Shown here one piece after another: positions 16,472 through 26,472 of a stretch of 46,192 nt of DNA. Origin of the DNA: Deltaproteobacteria bacterium (GTDB lineage Bacteria; Desulfobacterota; Desulfuromonadia; Desulfuromonadales; Geopsychrobacteraceae). The position numbers and the translations under genes are program-made. Each line of letters opens with the position of its first letter. The first letter of the stretch is position 1. The stretch is taken from NCBI GenBank assembly GCA_024279255.1, contig JAJRRT010000062.1, forward strand, positions 1-46,192, given 5' to 3'. The notes under the pieces were generated by a model, which was not told the DNA's origin, searched no databases, and was given only the letters and a program-made list of their open reading frames with translations.

Positions 16472-16501
16472 GCCAGTGTTTCACTCCGCGTTAGCACTGG
16501 C
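16472..16501 (-). promoter_or_regulatory. hairpin in the ftsA-ftsZ spacer
   Basis: GCCAGTG (16472-16478) and CACTGGC (16495-16501) pair perfectly over seven bases around a 16-base loop, ending about ten bases before the ftsZ Shine-Dalgarno. There is no T-run, so it is not a terminator. It may stabilise or expose the ftsZ start after processing. Confidence 0.5.
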
Positions 16502-16534
16502 AGTTTTGAACTCGAACAATCACCGATAGATAAC

Positions 16535-17764
16535 TCAGAAAAACTCGTTAAACCATTCCTTCATACGCAAAATCACTTTTTCAAAAACATTGTCTTGACC
16601 AATTTTGAACTGTTGACGATCCAGGTTTTTACTTCCGTATTTCACCAGACCAACACCGGTGGCATAGATAGGTGAGTTAACAACATCAATTAAGCCACCA
16701 ATATCCTGTGGTAGCCCACGGCGAACCGGCAGATTGAAAATCTGTTCGGCCAGTTCTGGCATTCCGGGGAGAATTGAAGAGCCCCCCGTAATCACGACAC
16801 CAGAAGCAATCAAGTCTTCGTAACCGCTTTTGATAATCTCGCGATTAACCAGAGTGAAAATCTCTTCGACCCGCGGCTCGAGGATTTCGGCGAGTAACTG
16901 ACGCGACAAAACCCGAGCCTCGCGGCCACCAACCGATGGCACCTCGATGGTTTCATCCCTGCCAACCATCGAAGTCAGACAACAGCCATAGGCCTGCTTG
17001 ATCTTCTCTGCTTCGGCCATCGGGGTCCTCAGACCTACAGCGATATCGTTGGTCAGATGATCTCCGCCAATCGACAACACCGAGGTGTGTTTGATTGCAC
17101 CTTCAGAGAAGATGGCAATATCAGAGGTACCGCCACCCAGATCGACCAGCGCGACGCCTAATTCCTTCTCATCTGCGGAAAGAACCGCTTCGCTCGAAGC
17201 CAGCTGTTCCAGCACGATATCTGCGACATCACAGCCAGCACGGTTGCAGCTTTTCACGATATTTTGTGCACTAGCGACTGCCCCGGTCACGATATGTACC
17301 TTGGCTTCCAGACGAACCCCGCTCATGCCTAGAGGCTCTCGGATACCATCCTGATCATCAATGATGAATTCCTGCGGCAAGATATGCAGAACCTCACGAT
17401 CCATTGGAATAGCAATCGCTTTGGCAGCGTCGATGACCCGCGTGAGATCCTCTGGTGAAACCTCGCGATTTTTAATCGCTATCACCCCTTGAGAATTCAA
17501 CCCTTTGATATGACCACCGGCAATTCCAGCATAGATGGTCTTGATCTCACAGCCTGCCATCAATTCGGCTTCACGCACTGCTTTTTGGATGGCAGCTACG
17601 GTGCTTTCGATATTGATGACCACTCCCTTGCGCAATCCTTTGGATGGGCTGGTCCCAATACCGACTATTTCGAGGCCATCTTCGGTCATGTTGCCGACGA
17701 TGCAGCAAATCTTTGTGGTCCCTATATCGAGACCGACAATCAAATCTTCACGTTTGTTACTCAT
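16535..17764 (-). CDS. ftsA: cell division protein FtsA
   Basis: Actin-like ATPase of 409 residues that tethers FtsZ to the inner membrane. The ATPase fold opens with VGLDIGTTKICCIVG, with the SHS2/1C insertion domain (about 85-165) behind INIESTVAAIQKAV and AGIAGGHIKG. Later phosphate-binding motifs are LVDLGGGTSDIAIF and VITGGSSILPGMPELAEQIF. The C-terminal tail ends in an amphipathic RMKEWFNEFF, the expected membrane-targeting helix. AAGGGGG precedes the ATG. It lies 17 bases after ftsQ and 86 bases before ftsZ. Confidence 0.96.
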   Translation of the reverse strand: MSNKREDLIVGLDIGTTKICCIVGNMTEDGLEIVGIGTSPSKGLRKGVVINIESTVAAIQKAVREAELMAGCEIKTIYAGIAGGHIKGLNSQGVIAIKNREVSPEDLTRVIDAAKAIAIPMDREVLHILPQEFIIDDQDGIREPLGMSGVRLEAKVHIVTGAVASAQNIVKSCNRAGCDVADIVLEQLASSEAVLSADEKELGVALVDLGGGTSDIAIFSEGAIKHTSVLSIGGDHLTNDIAVGLRTPMAEAEKIKQAYGCCLTSMVGRDETIEVPSVGGREARVLSRQLLAEILEPRVEEIFTLVNREIIKSGYEDLIASGVVITGGSSILPGMPELAEQIFNLPVRRGLPQDIGGLIDVVNSPIYATGVGLVKYGSKNLDRQQFKIGQDNVFEKVILRMKEWFNEFF

Positions 17765-17781
17765 AGCACCCCCTTAGACTC

Positions 17782-18645
17782 TCAGCTAGCAGCAGTTTTG
17801 ACCTGCTTCTCAATTCTGACAATTATTCGCTTATCAACATTCAGATCAATATAATCGAGCATTTCGAGGCGCGGTTTGAGCCGCGCATAAATTCGTTCCA
17901 GTCGATTCAGCTTTTCAAGCAACTGCCCCTCCCCCAATTTAACCTTAACGCCGCCTATCAGGGTAAATAGAGTCAGTCCGCCATTTTTTTCCTGATGAAT
18001 CTCAGACACCTGCGTCAAATTAAATTTTTCACGGTGTTTCAGGTTTTCGATCAAACCAACAACCTTCGCTAACCGTTCACGACCCAACTGTGGTCTGTCC
18101 AAAAGGTCGCTACGATCAAAACCGGTCACCACTGGGAAGCTTAAGCTGTCGTCGCGACCCAGGACTTTGAACACTTCTCCATTTTGATCCAGATAATAGA
18201 GGTACCCGAGATTAATAATTGCCGCAGGCACACGTTCTTCAACTACGATATTTATCTGGCGCGGAAATATTCGCTCGACACGTGCACTTCGTACCCAGGG
18301 GTTCTCCGCGATCTTTCGTCCGATCAGTTCAAGATCAAGAGTGAAAGTACTAATTCCTGCCTGGATGTCGGAGAGTGCTAAAATTTGCTCCTGCCTCAGC
18401 TGACTACCACCTGCGATACTGACCTGGTCGATACGGAACAGATCTGATGCCACCAGCAATTGCAGCAGCAGGCCAAGGCCAACAACAACCAGCGCACCGG
18501 TAAAACCGAACACAGCAACGCGTAAGGAGCGATGCAAAACCTTCCGAAGGTTAAGCGGCTTCTTTTGCTGTTTTTTGCGGTTCGCTTTGACCCGGTGTTT
18601 ACCAGTTCGAAAACTTCCGCTGCTGTTGGCTTTGTAATCGCGCAT
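17782..18645 (-). CDS. ftsQ: cell division protein FtsQ
   Basis: Bitopic divisome protein of 287 residues that links cytoplasmic and periplasmic division factors. A very basic cytoplasmic tail (1-41) is followed by one membrane segment (about 42-66), a POTRA domain (about 70-140, with FRIDQVSIAGG and NPWVRSARVERIFPRQINIVVEER) and the FtsQ beta domain (YYLDQNGEVF onward). The order and length are typical. It starts five bases after ddl with AGGG upstream. Confidence 0.94.
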   Translation of the reverse strand: MRDYKANSSGSFRTGKHRVKANRKKQQKKPLNLRKVLHRSLRVAVFGFTGALVVVGLGLLLQLLVASDLFRIDQVSIAGGSQLRQEQILALSDIQAGISTFTLDLELIGRKIAENPWVRSARVERIFPRQINIVVEERVPAAIINLGYLYYLDQNGEVFKVLGRDDSLSFPVVTGFDRSDLLDRPQLGRERLAKVVGLIENLKHREKFNLTQVSEIHQEKNGGLTLFTLIGGVKVKLGEGQLLEKLNRLERIYARLKPRLEMLDYIDLNVDKRIIVRIEKQVKTAAS

Positions 18646-18650
18646 AGTCC

Positions 18651-19580
18651 CTATTTATCAATATCAGCGTCGAGAAGAATATTCTCGACCAAGTTTCCGA
18701 AATTCAGCCCCGCAGCCTTGGCAGCCATGGGTAATAAGCTGGTTTTGGTCATCCCTGGAATGGTGTTGACTTCCAGACAGTAAAATTCTTTTTCACGGAG
18801 CATAAAATCGACACGCGCGGCACCACGACACCCGAGCACATCACAGGCGACAACCGCAGCCTGTTGCATCTGGTTATAGACTGCGGCATCCAGCGGCGCC
18901 GGCAACAAATATTCTGTCTGGCCCAGAGTATACTTTGCGTGGAAGTCGTAAAATCCACTTTTCGGCACAATCTGAATAATCGGCAAGGCTTCTCCATTCA
19001 AGACAGAAACCGTCAACTCAGACCCAGCAATAAACTCCTCGATCAAGACCGTTCCATCTAATGCCGCAGCCGTATCTATTCCATGCCGCAAAGCCTCAAG
19101 GCTCTGGACAATACTGATTCCAATCGTTGACCCTTCGCGGGCGGGCTTAACGACCAGGGGGAAATGCCGGCAGTTCTTTAGCAACCTGTCGGCCTGTTCC
19201 TGAGTTTTCAAAACTTCAAAGCCTGGTGTCGGTAGCTCGTGATAAAGCAACATCTGCTTGGTTGCCACCTTGTCAATAGTCAGGCTTGAAGAGAGCACTC
19301 CGCTCCCGGTGTAAGGAATCTGGAGCATTTCAAGTAAACCCTGTACGCGACCATCCTCACCGAATCGGCCATGCAACGCGACAAAAGCCAGCTCGATTCC
19401 TGCTTCCTTAAGCTGCGTTGGCAGATCGACACCCACATCTATGCCTGTCGCCGTATATCCAAGGCCCTTTAAAGCCTTCAACACCGCGCCGCCGGTTTTA
19501 AGTGAAATTTCACGTTCGGCTGACATGCCGCCATAAAGGACACCAATTTTCTTTTTTTTCAATTGTGATTTTTCGATCAT
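18651..19580 (-). CDS. ddl: D-alanine--D-alanine ligase
   Basis: ATP-grasp enzyme of 309 residues that joins two D-alanines for the peptidoglycan stem peptide. Features are the N-terminal GVLYGGMSAEREISLKTG, FVALHGRFGEDGRVQGLLEMLQIPYTGSG, the ATP-binding VKPAREGSTIGIS loop and the metal-binding C-terminus FYCLEVNTIPGMTKTSLLP. The ATG at 19580 follows murB by five bases; the upstream TTG at 19598 lies inside murB and lacks a ribosome binding site. A run of lysines near the N-terminus (KKKK) is a simple sequence tract. Vancomycin-type depsipeptide activity is not suggested. Confidence 0.95.
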   Translation of the reverse strand: MIEKSQLKKKKIGVLYGGMSAEREISLKTGGAVLKALKGLGYTATGIDVGVDLPTQLKEAGIELAFVALHGRFGEDGRVQGLLEMLQIPYTGSGVLSSSLTIDKVATKQMLLYHELPTPGFEVLKTQEQADRLLKNCRHFPLVVKPAREGSTIGISIVQSLEALRHGIDTAAALDGTVLIEEFIAGSELTVSVLNGEALPIIQIVPKSGFYDFHAKYTLGQTEYLLPAPLDAAVYNQMQQAAVVACDVLGCRGAARVDFMLREKEFYCLEVNTIPGMTKTSLLPMAAKAAGLNFGNLVENILLDADIDK

Positions 19581-19585
19581 GGGTC

Positions 19586-20488
19586 CTAGTCCTTCCAACC
19601 GACCAAGCGAACTTCCAGCTCAAGTTTCCGCCCGCTGGTTCGTAAAACAGCCTGTTGCACTTCTTCGATCAACGCCAACACATCGACTGAACTGGCACCA
19701 CCCATATTGACGATATGGTTGCAATGTGCGGTTGAAACCTCAGCCTTACCAATACGGCGACCACGCAACCCGGCTCTGTCAATCAGTTGCCAGGCCTTTT
19801 CCCCTGCAGGGTTTTTAAATACTGACCCGGCATGAGCTCCAGAAACGTTCTGGATTTTTTTGCGTCTGGCCAATATCTTTAAGCGGCGTTCTTCCAACTC
19901 TTTGGGATCGGCTTCATTCAGTTGCAACATGGTCCTTGTAATCACGCCTTTATCATCGAGGCCCGAGTGCCGATATTCAAAATCGACTTGCTCGCGTCGC
20001 AATGCCCACTCGCCCTGACCATCAGTCAAATAGACCTGACTAACAAAATTAGCGATCTCTGTATCAATTGCACCTGCATTCATCAGGAGCGCTCCACCAA
20101 CCATTCCAGGGATCCCGCTCAGCTCTTCCAGCCCACCAAACCCCTTACGACAACATAACTTGATCAAATGTCCCAACTGAACTCCTGACTCAACCTCAAC
20201 TTTCCCGCCGGTCAGAAATTCTATTTTGGCCAACTGCCCCAGTTGAATAACAACACCAGAGAACCCAGAGTCTGAAACCAGCAAATTGCTGCCGTTACCG
20301 ATCACCAGCCAGGACTGTTGATTTTTCTGAATGACACGCAATGCGTACTGCAAGTCAGCTCGATTCTGGGGCAACAGGAAAATATCTGCTGGTCCACCCA
20401 GCTTCCAGCTGGTATGCGCAGACAGCGGCTCCTGTTCCAGAATCTCTCCGCGAAAACCATTTTTCAGATCTTCGAGCAGTCCCTGCAT
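19586..20488 (-). CDS. murB: UDP-N-acetylenolpyruvoylglucosamine reductase MurB
   Basis: FAD enzyme of 300 residues that reduces UDP-GlcNAc-enolpyruvate to UDP-MurNAc. FAD-binding features are SWKLGGPADIF (27-37) and VIGNGSNLLVSDSGF (62-76). The catalytic serine is S222 in AHAGSVFKNP and the conserved acid is E292 in LEVRLVG. The shorter length and lack of an extra loop fit the type II family. GAGGG precedes the ATG, which lies one base after the murC stop. Confidence 0.95.
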   Translation of the reverse strand: MQGLLEDLKNGFRGEILEQEPLSAHTSWKLGGPADIFLLPQNRADLQYALRVIQKNQQSWLVIGNGSNLLVSDSGFSGVVIQLGQLAKIEFLTGGKVEVESGVQLGHLIKLCCRKGFGGLEELSGIPGMVGGALLMNAGAIDTEIANFVSQVYLTDGQGEWALRREQVDFEYRHSGLDDKGVITRTMLQLNEADPKELEERRLKILARRKKIQNVSGAHAGSVFKNPAGEKAWQLIDRAGLRGRRIGKAEVSTAHCNHIVNMGGASSVDVLALIEEVQQAVLRTSGRKLELEVRLVGWKD

Positions 20489-20489
20489 A

Positions 20490-21866
20490 TCACCCTCTCT
20501 TTTTCAACTTTTCAGATAGTAGATCAATAACCTGATTGACATTCCCGGCGCCAAGAGTGATCACCATGTCGCCTGGCTCAACTTGTGTCTCAAGCAAAAC
20601 AGCGGCGTCTTCCAAGGTTGCACAGTAACTGACATCACGATGACCGTGGTCCCTGACCCCAACGGCCAGAGCATCAGCATCGGCCCCTTCGATGAAATCT
20701 TCTCCTGCGGCGTAGACATCAGTAACGACCAGCTTGTCTGCCTGGTAAAATGCAGTCAAAAAATCATCAAAAAGTGCCTTGGTGCGGCTGTAGCGATGCG
20801 GCTGAAAAACAGCAACTACGCGTTTTTTCCAACCCGATTTGGCCGCTGCCAAAGTTGCCTGAATCTCCACAGGATGATGTCCGTAATCATCGACCATCAT
20901 GACACCCGCGATTTCATCACGCACCTGGAAGCGGCGGTGTACTCCACCAAAATTACGGAAGCCACCGACGATCGTCCGAAACGGGACATCAAGCTCCATC
21001 GCTACAGCGAGTACTGCCAGTGCATTCAATACATTGTGTCGTCCTGGCATGCGGAATGAAATCCGACCCAATTCTTGACCCTGATAATGGGCCAAAAAGC
21101 TCGTACGCCCCTGACGCATGCGGATCTCTGTGGCATGAAAGTCTGCCTGACTGCTCAACCCATATGTCAGATAGCGTTTCTTGACCAGTGGCAGGATCTC
21201 CTGAATATTCGGATCATCAAGGCAGAGGATCGCTCGACCATAAAAGGGGACTTTGTTGATAAAGTTGACAAAAATTTCTCGAATTTCTTCGATCCCGCTA
21301 TAAAAATCGAGATGATCCTCATCAATATTCGTGACCACTGCAATCGTTGGGGCAAGATGCATAAAGCTGCCATCTGACTCATCTGCCTCAGCAACCAGAA
21401 ACTTACCGCGTCCTAATTTGGCATTACTCCCAAGCGCATCAAGCTTTCCGCCAATCACTGCGGTCGGATCAATACCGGCATGGGTCAGGACAATCGCCAT
21501 CATGCTGGTAGTTGTCGTCTTTCCGTGGGTTCCGGCAACAGCAATGCCGTATTTCATCCGCATCAATTCTGCCAGCATTTCAGCGCGTGGAATAACCGCA
21601 ATATGATCTCGGTGTGCGGCAACAACCTCGGGGTTATCTGCCTTGACCGCCGTCGATGTCACGACAACATCTGCACCCTCAATATTTTCTTCAGAATGAC
21701 CAATCGTAATTTCACCACCAAGCTCACGTAAACGACGGGTCGTCTCTGATTCACGCAGGTCAGAACCTGACACCCTATATTCCTGGTTCAGTAGGAGCTC
21801 AGCAATCCCGCTCATGCCGATGCCACCAATACCGATAAAATGAATTTTGCGAATTCGTCCGTACAC
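20490..21866 (-). CDS. murC: UDP-N-acetylmuramate--L-alanine ligase MurC
   Basis: Mur ligase of 458 residues that adds L-alanine to UDP-MurNAc. The Rossmann domain begins [19 protein letters not shown]. The ATP loop is GTHGKTTTT (112-120), followed by the Mg-binding [12 protein letters not shown]. The C-terminal domain has [15 protein letters not shown] and [18 protein letters not shown]. The start is a GTG at 21866 with GAGGA seven bases upstream; its first codon lies three bases after murG. No fused ddl domain is present. Confidence 0.96.
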   Translation of the reverse strand: MYGRIRKIHFIGIGGIGMSGIAELLLNQEYRVSGSDLRESETTRRLRELGGEITIGHSEENIEGADVVVTSTAVKADNPEVVAAHRDHIAVIPRAEMLAELMRMKYGIAVAGTHGKTTTTSMMAIVLTHAGIDPTAVIGGKLDALGSNAKLGRGKFLVAEADESDGSFMHLAPTIAVVTNIDEDHLDFYSGIEEIREIFVNFINKVPFYGRAILCLDDPNIQEILPLVKKRYLTYGLSSQADFHATEIRMRQGRTSFLAHYQGQELGRISFRMPGRHNVLNALAVLAVAMELDVPFRTIVGGFRNFGGVHRRFQVRDEIAGVMMVDDYGHHPVEIQATLAAAKSGWKKRVVAVFQPHRYSRTKALFDDFLTAFYQADKLVVTDVYAAGEDFIEGADADALAVGVRDHGHRDVSYCATLEDAAVLLETQVEPGDMVITLGAGNVNQVIDLLSEKLKKRG

Positions 21867-21869
21867 TCT

Positions 21870-22946
21870 TTAATCCTCGCTTAAAACCTGAAGACAGACA
21901 TCAACAACTCGTTCGGCAGCATCCCTTTGACCCAGAGATCTGGCAGCAGCAGCCATCTGCTGCAAACGGTCCTGATCTGTCCAGAGTTCGCTTATGACCG
22001 TTGCCAATTTTTCTGGGGTTAAATCGGTCTGTACTATTTTAAATGCAGCACCAGCAGCTTCCATGGCGTCAGCATTTGCCGTCTGATGATCAGCTGCTGC
22101 ATGTGGGAAAGGAATCATCAATGCAGGTCGGCCACAGGCGCATAACTCGGCAATTGTCGTCGCACCGGCACGACACACCACCAGTTGCGCACCTTTGTAG
22201 GCAGTCGCCATGTCGTCAATGAAGGGCAAAACCTCAACACTTGTCTCCCCTGCTTGACGATAAGCCGCTGTCACATGTTGTAAATCAACATCACCGGTTT
22301 GATGAATCACAGTGGCATCTATCCCGTTCTTGCGTAGCAATGGCATGCAAGCGACCACCAGTTCATTGATTGCATGGGCTCCACGACTTCCACCAAAAAC
22401 GAGAATATTTCCTGCGCTCGGAAGTGGTGAGTCAAGGCTGGTAAGCCCCTGACGTAACGGGTTCCCTGTAACGATCAGCTTCTCTTGAGGCAGACGGTCA
22501 CCACTACCGGGAATCGAAAGACAGATACGTTGTGCAAAGCGAGCCAACACACGATTACTCAATCCTGGCTTAGCATTCTGTTCATGAATAATGAACGGCA
22601 CTCCCTTTAACCGCGCAGCAACCAACACCGGAAAAGAGGAATACCCACCAACGCCAACGACAATATCCGGATTGAAGCGTCGCACGATTTCCAGTGATTG
22701 CCTTAAACTCAAGAACAGCTTTGGTATTAACTGCAAAGCACCACTTATCCCGCGCCCGACCAGCCCCACCATGTCGATCAACTCCAAGGCCAATCCCAGT
22801 TTCGGCAAAAGTTTAGCTTCCAACCCTTTAGCCGTACCAACAAAGCGAACTTCGGCGTTTCTGTCTTGGCGGAGCAACTGCTCGGCGATAGCGACAGCAG
22901 GGAAAAGATGCCCTCCTGTCCCGCCTCCGGCTAATAACATCTTCAT
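21870..22946 (-). CDS. murG: lipid II synthase MurG (GlcNAc transferase)
   Basis: Glycosyltransferase of 358 residues that adds GlcNAc to lipid I on the cytoplasmic face of the membrane. The G-loops are GGGTGGH (7-13) and the VVGVGGYSSFP region; the UDP-GlcNAc-binding segment has FGGSRGAHAINELV, VCRAGATTIAELCACGRPALMIPFPHAAADHQ. The ATG overlaps the ftsW stop as ATGA, so translation is coupled. Confidence 0.96.
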   Translation of the reverse strand: MKMLLAGGGTGGHLFPAVAIAEQLLRQDRNAEVRFVGTAKGLEAKLLPKLGLALELIDMVGLVGRGISGALQLIPKLFLSLRQSLEIVRRFNPDIVVGVGGYSSFPVLVAARLKGVPFIIHEQNAKPGLSNRVLARFAQRICLSIPGSGDRLPQEKLIVTGNPLRQGLTSLDSPLPSAGNILVFGGSRGAHAINELVVACMPLLRKNGIDATVIHQTGDVDLQHVTAAYRQAGETSVEVLPFIDDMATAYKGAQLVVCRAGATTIAELCACGRPALMIPFPHAAADHQTANADAMEAAGAAFKIVQTDLTPEKLATVISELWTDQDRLQQMAAAARSLGQRDAAERVVDVCLQVLSED

Positions 22947-24046
22947 CGCTTCACCTCAATGCGACTTGAGATATTCAGCAATATTCCTACGGCGACCAAA
23001 CTGGCAACCAAACTGGTTCCGCCGTAGCTGATAAATGGCAGAGCCAGCCCCTTGGTGGGCAACAGCCCCATGCAGACGCTCATATTTACGAAAGCCTCGA
23101 GTCCGAGTAAGAGCGTCAAGCCAAAAGCCAGATACCGGGCGAAGGGTTCCTCGGCCTGTAATGCAATACGTAACCCACGCAAAACCAGCACCAAAAAAAG
23201 ACCGCTGACCACCAAAACCCCAATCAATCCGAGCTCTTCGCCAATGACAGAAAAGATGAAGTCGGTATGAGCTTCGGGCAAATAGAAAAGTTTCTGTTCG
23301 CTAACTCCCAGTCCTCTGCCAAGAGCCCCACCGCTTCCGAATGCGATCATGCTCTGGATGATTTGAAATCCCGTATCGTATGGATCTTCCCAGGGATTTA
23401 AAAATGCCAAGATCCGTCTGCGACGATAATCAACGTTCATAATCAGAAAGTAGACGACTGGCATCGCCGCAATAACGGCCGGGAGGACATACCGCCAACG
23501 CACCCCCGCCAGCAACAACATTACCATCGCCACCCCTGAAATAATTATTGAACTACCAAGGTCTGGTTGCATCAAGAGTAGCCCAAGGATCAATCCGAGA
23601 ACGAGAACGTAAGGAAGAAAGCCAAAGGTGAAGGAACGAATTTTTTCCTTCTTACGCGTCATCGAACTTGCCAGGTATAGAACCAGTCCAAGCTTGACGA
23701 ATTCTGCAGGCTGGACGGTAACGCCGGGCAGGCGTAACCAGCGCGCCGCGCCACCCGCCTTAACACCCATTCCCGGCACAAAGAGCAGACCGAGCAGACA
23801 GATAGCAAGGACCATCAGAGGTATTGCCATTTTGCGCCAGATTTCATAATCGATATACATTGTAAGGACCATCAACATGGCGCCAAACAGTGCAAATTGT
23901 GCCTGCTTCTTGAGAAAAAAGAATGCATCGCCATATTTTTCACCCGCCATGATGCAAGATGACGAGAAAACCATTACGACTCCGAGACAGGTCAAGGTCA
24001 CAGTCAAAAGCAGCAGGGTACTATCGAAATTGCGGTTCAACGTCAT
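22943..24046 (-). CDS. ftsW: SEDS peptidoglycan polymerase FtsW
   Basis: Polytopic membrane protein of 367 residues with about ten hydrophobic segments. SEDS family motifs include VTVQPAEFVKLGLVLYLAS, MQPDLGSSIIIS, the AFGSGGALGRGLGVSEQKLFYLPEAHTDFIFSVIGEELGLIG block and the C-terminal FISYGGTSLVASLVAVGILLN. The polymerase works with the FtsI homologue encoded a few genes upstream. Its ATG overlaps the murD stop as ATGA and its own stop overlaps murG. Confidence 0.94.
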   Translation of the reverse strand: MTLNRNFDSTLLLLTVTLTCLGVVMVFSSSCIMAGEKYGDAFFFLKKQAQFALFGAMLMVLTMYIDYEIWRKMAIPLMVLAICLLGLLFVPGMGVKAGGAARWLRLPGVTVQPAEFVKLGLVLYLASSMTRKKEKIRSFTFGFLPYVLVLGLILGLLLMQPDLGSSIIISGVAMVMLLLAGVRWRYVLPAVIAAMPVVYFLIMNVDYRRRRILAFLNPWEDPYDTGFQIIQSMIAFGSGGALGRGLGVSEQKLFYLPEAHTDFIFSVIGEELGLIGVLVVSGLFLVLVLRGLRIALQAEEPFARYLAFGLTLLLGLEAFVNMSVCMGLLPTKGLALPFISYGGTSLVASLVAVGILLNISSRIEVKR

Positions 24047-25389
24047 CCGCTACCCTCCAATTTCTTGACCTGTGCTATAAAATCGTCCCCTCGTCGACCA
24101 TAGTCAGAGTACATATCAAAACTCGAGCAGGCCGGCGACAGGATAACCGTACCGCCACCGCTTGTCGTCTGAGCAGCAACGGCTACGGCCTCGGACATAT
24201 TCGCAACCAGACGAGTTGGACAACAATCACCAAGAACCGAGTTCATATGCTCTGCTGCTTCACCCAGCAAGATGAGCAGCGCTACTTTCTGTCTCAACAG
24301 GTCACGTAACGGGGCATAATCACCACCCTTGTCCTTCCCCCCGGCAATTAGCGTGACCGGGGCCTGCAATCCAGCCAGACTTTTAACCACGCTGCCGACA
24401 TTTGTTCCTTTTGAATCATTGAACCAGAACGCATTGTTGTAATTTGAAACCAGCTGCATCCGGTGCTTCAATCCTTTAAATTCACAAACTTTCTGCCATG
24501 CGCGGTCAGCAGGCATCCCCATGACCAGTGGAGCAATCAGAGCAGCCATGACATTTTCAATATTGTGTTCGCCCTTGAGTTGCAATTGAGTCAGATCAAA
24601 ACGGGCTTCTTCACCCTGCCAACGCCAAACGAGTTGGTTGCCGCGCCGCCCCATCCCTTCATCCAGCAGACGTAAAGACGAAAACCAGATCTTCTTGACA
24701 GCAAGCGGGACTGCTAATTCGCGCACGCGACCATCAGATTCGTTGAGGATGGCATATTGTCCGGCGCCCATGTTGCTGAAGATTGCTTCCTTGGCGGCCA
24801 GGTAGTTGGAAAAGTCTGGATAACGGTCCAAGTGGTCTTCACTGAGATTGAGCATCAGTGCAAAATCGGGAGAAAATTTTTCAATAGTCTCCAATTGAAA
24901 AGAAGAGAGCTCGACAACCAAGCTGTCATAGTCATCATCGCAGGCATTAACGAGGGGTGTCCCCAGGTTGCCTCCGACAAAACAATTGCGACCCCAGCCT
25001 TTCAACATTTCACCAATGAGACTGGTTGTCGTCGATTTCCCGTTTGTTCCCGTCACCGCAATCAATGGAGCACTCAGCTCACGAATTGCGATTTCAATCT
25101 CGCCGAGCAAAGGAATTCCATTTTTACGTGCTTCAACTAACGGCTCGATACTTAAAGGCACTCCAGGGCTGACTGCAATAAGGTCAGCCTGCCTGAATAG
25201 CTCAAGATCATGCCCTCCGAGGTCAAAGTTCAAATCACAACCAGCAAGATCGTCCAAACCTTCAAGCTGTGCTTCCTCTCTGCGGTCAGAGAGAGTGACC
25301 TTGGCACCCTTGCTACAGAAAAAACGCACCAGTGCCTGACCTGAAAGGCCGGCACCAATGACAACAACTTTTTTCTGCAAATAATCCAT
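24043..25389 (-). CDS. murD: UDP-N-acetylmuramoyl-L-alanine--D-glutamate ligase MurD
   Basis: Mur ligase of 448 residues that adds D-glutamate. The N-terminal domain has KVVVIGAGLSGQALVRFF. The ATP loop is TGTNGKST (113-120), with the Mg-binding VVELSSFQLE and NLSEDHLDRYPDFSNYLAAKEAIF after it. The C-terminal domain has HRMQLV, WFNDSKGTNVGSVVKSL and SPACSSFDMYSDYGRRGDDF. I chose the ATG at 25389 because AGGTGA lies just upstream; a GTG at 25395 overlapping the mraY stop is the alternative. Confidence 0.95.
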   Translation of the reverse strand: MDYLQKKVVVIGAGLSGQALVRFFCSKGAKVTLSDRREEAQLEGLDDLAGCDLNFDLGGHDLELFRQADLIAVSPGVPLSIEPLVEARKNGIPLLGEIEIAIRELSAPLIAVTGTNGKSTTTSLIGEMLKGWGRNCFVGGNLGTPLVNACDDDYDSLVVELSSFQLETIEKFSPDFALMLNLSEDHLDRYPDFSNYLAAKEAIFSNMGAGQYAILNESDGRVRELAVPLAVKKIWFSSLRLLDEGMGRRGNQLVWRWQGEEARFDLTQLQLKGEHNIENVMAALIAPLVMGMPADRAWQKVCEFKGLKHRMQLVSNYNNAFWFNDSKGTNVGSVVKSLAGLQAPVTLIAGGKDKGGDYAPLRDLLRQKVALLILLGEAAEHMNSVLGDCCPTRLVANMSEAVAVAAQTTSGGGTVILSPACSSFDMYSDYGRRGDDFIAQVKKLEGSG

Positions 25390-25391
25390 AA

Positions 25392-26468
25392 TCACCTGAG
25401 TTTCAAGGTCGAGAGACCGATCAATGCGAGAATGATGCTGATAATCCAGAACCGTACAATGATCTTTGGTTCTGCCCAGCCCTTGAGCTCAAAATGATGA
25501 TGGACCGGTGCCATGCGGAAGATCCGTTTCCCCCAGAATCGAAATGATATGACCTGAAAGATGACCGAAAGTGCCTCGGCAACAAAGATGCCGCCAACAA
25601 TGACCAACAGAAATTCCTGTTTAGCAATCACGGCAGTAACGCCAAGTGCACCACCGAGCGAAAGACTACCAACGTCTCCCATAAAGACCTGGGCGGGATA
25701 AGTGTTAAACCACAAGAATCCCAGTCCGGCTCCAACCATCGAGCCGCAAAGAATCGCCAACTCACCAGCTCCCTGCACACTGGTGATTTGCAGGTATGCT
25801 GAGTACCTGGCGTTTCCTGCCAGATAAGCCAGCAACAGGAACGTCGCGGCAGCAATAATCACCGGACCGATCGCCAGGCCATCAAGCCCGTCGGTCAAAT
25901 TGACAGCATTACTCGCGCCTACCATCACCAGCATGGCAAATGGGATATATCCCCAACCAAGGTCAGGTTTAACTGTCTTAAAGAAGGGAAGAGAGAGAGT
26001 GGTATCAAACCCAGGATGCAGATAGAGCAACAAGGCGGCAGCAAAAGCGATCAACAATTGCCAGAACATCTTGCTGCGGGCAGAGACACCGGCGCTGTCT
26101 TTCTTAGCAACCTTCAACCAGTCGTCACAGAATCCAACCGCTCCATATCCGACCGTGACCAGCAAAGCGACCCAGATATACCGGTTCGTCAGGTCCGCCC
26201 ACATCAGGGTCGGCAACAGAATTGCCAATATAATCAAGGCGCCGCCCATGGTCGGCGTCCCCTCTTTCACAAAGTGAGACTCTGGCCCGACCTTGCGGAT
26301 TGTTTGTCCAATCTGCATTTTTTTCAGGGTCTCAATCAGCCAAGGACCGAGGATAAACGAAATCAAAAGCGCCGTAATAGTGGCGTAGATTGTCCTGAAG
26401 GTGATGTACTTGAATACAAAAAGGACTGAGTATTCGGTATGGAGTGGATAAAGAAGATGATATAGCAT
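25392..26468 (-). CDS. mraY: phospho-N-acetylmuramoyl-pentapeptide-transferase MraY
   Basis: Ten-segment membrane enzyme of 358 residues that makes lipid I from UDP-MurNAc-pentapeptide and undecaprenyl phosphate. Signatures are [13 protein letters not shown] (residues in the first third), the aspartate-rich [30 protein letters not shown] and the substrate-binding [15 protein letters not shown] near the end. GGGAGG is eight bases upstream of the ATG, within the tail of murF. Confidence 0.96.
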   Translation of the reverse strand: MLYHLLYPLHTEYSVLFVFKYITFRTIYATITALLISFILGPWLIETLKKMQIGQTIRKVGPESHFVKEGTPTMGGALIILAILLPTLMWADLTNRYIWVALLVTVGYGAVGFCDDWLKVAKKDSAGVSARSKMFWQLLIAFAAALLLYLHPGFDTTLSLPFFKTVKPDLGWGYIPFAMLVMVGASNAVNLTDGLDGLAIGPVIIAAATFLLLAYLAGNARYSAYLQITSVQGAGELAILCGSMVGAGLGFLWFNTYPAQVFMGDVGSLSLGGALGVTAVIAKQEFLLVIVGGIFVAEALSVIFQVISFRFWGKRIFRMAPVHHHFELKGWAEPKIIVRFWIISIILALIGLSTLKLR

Positions 26469-26472
26469 CTAA

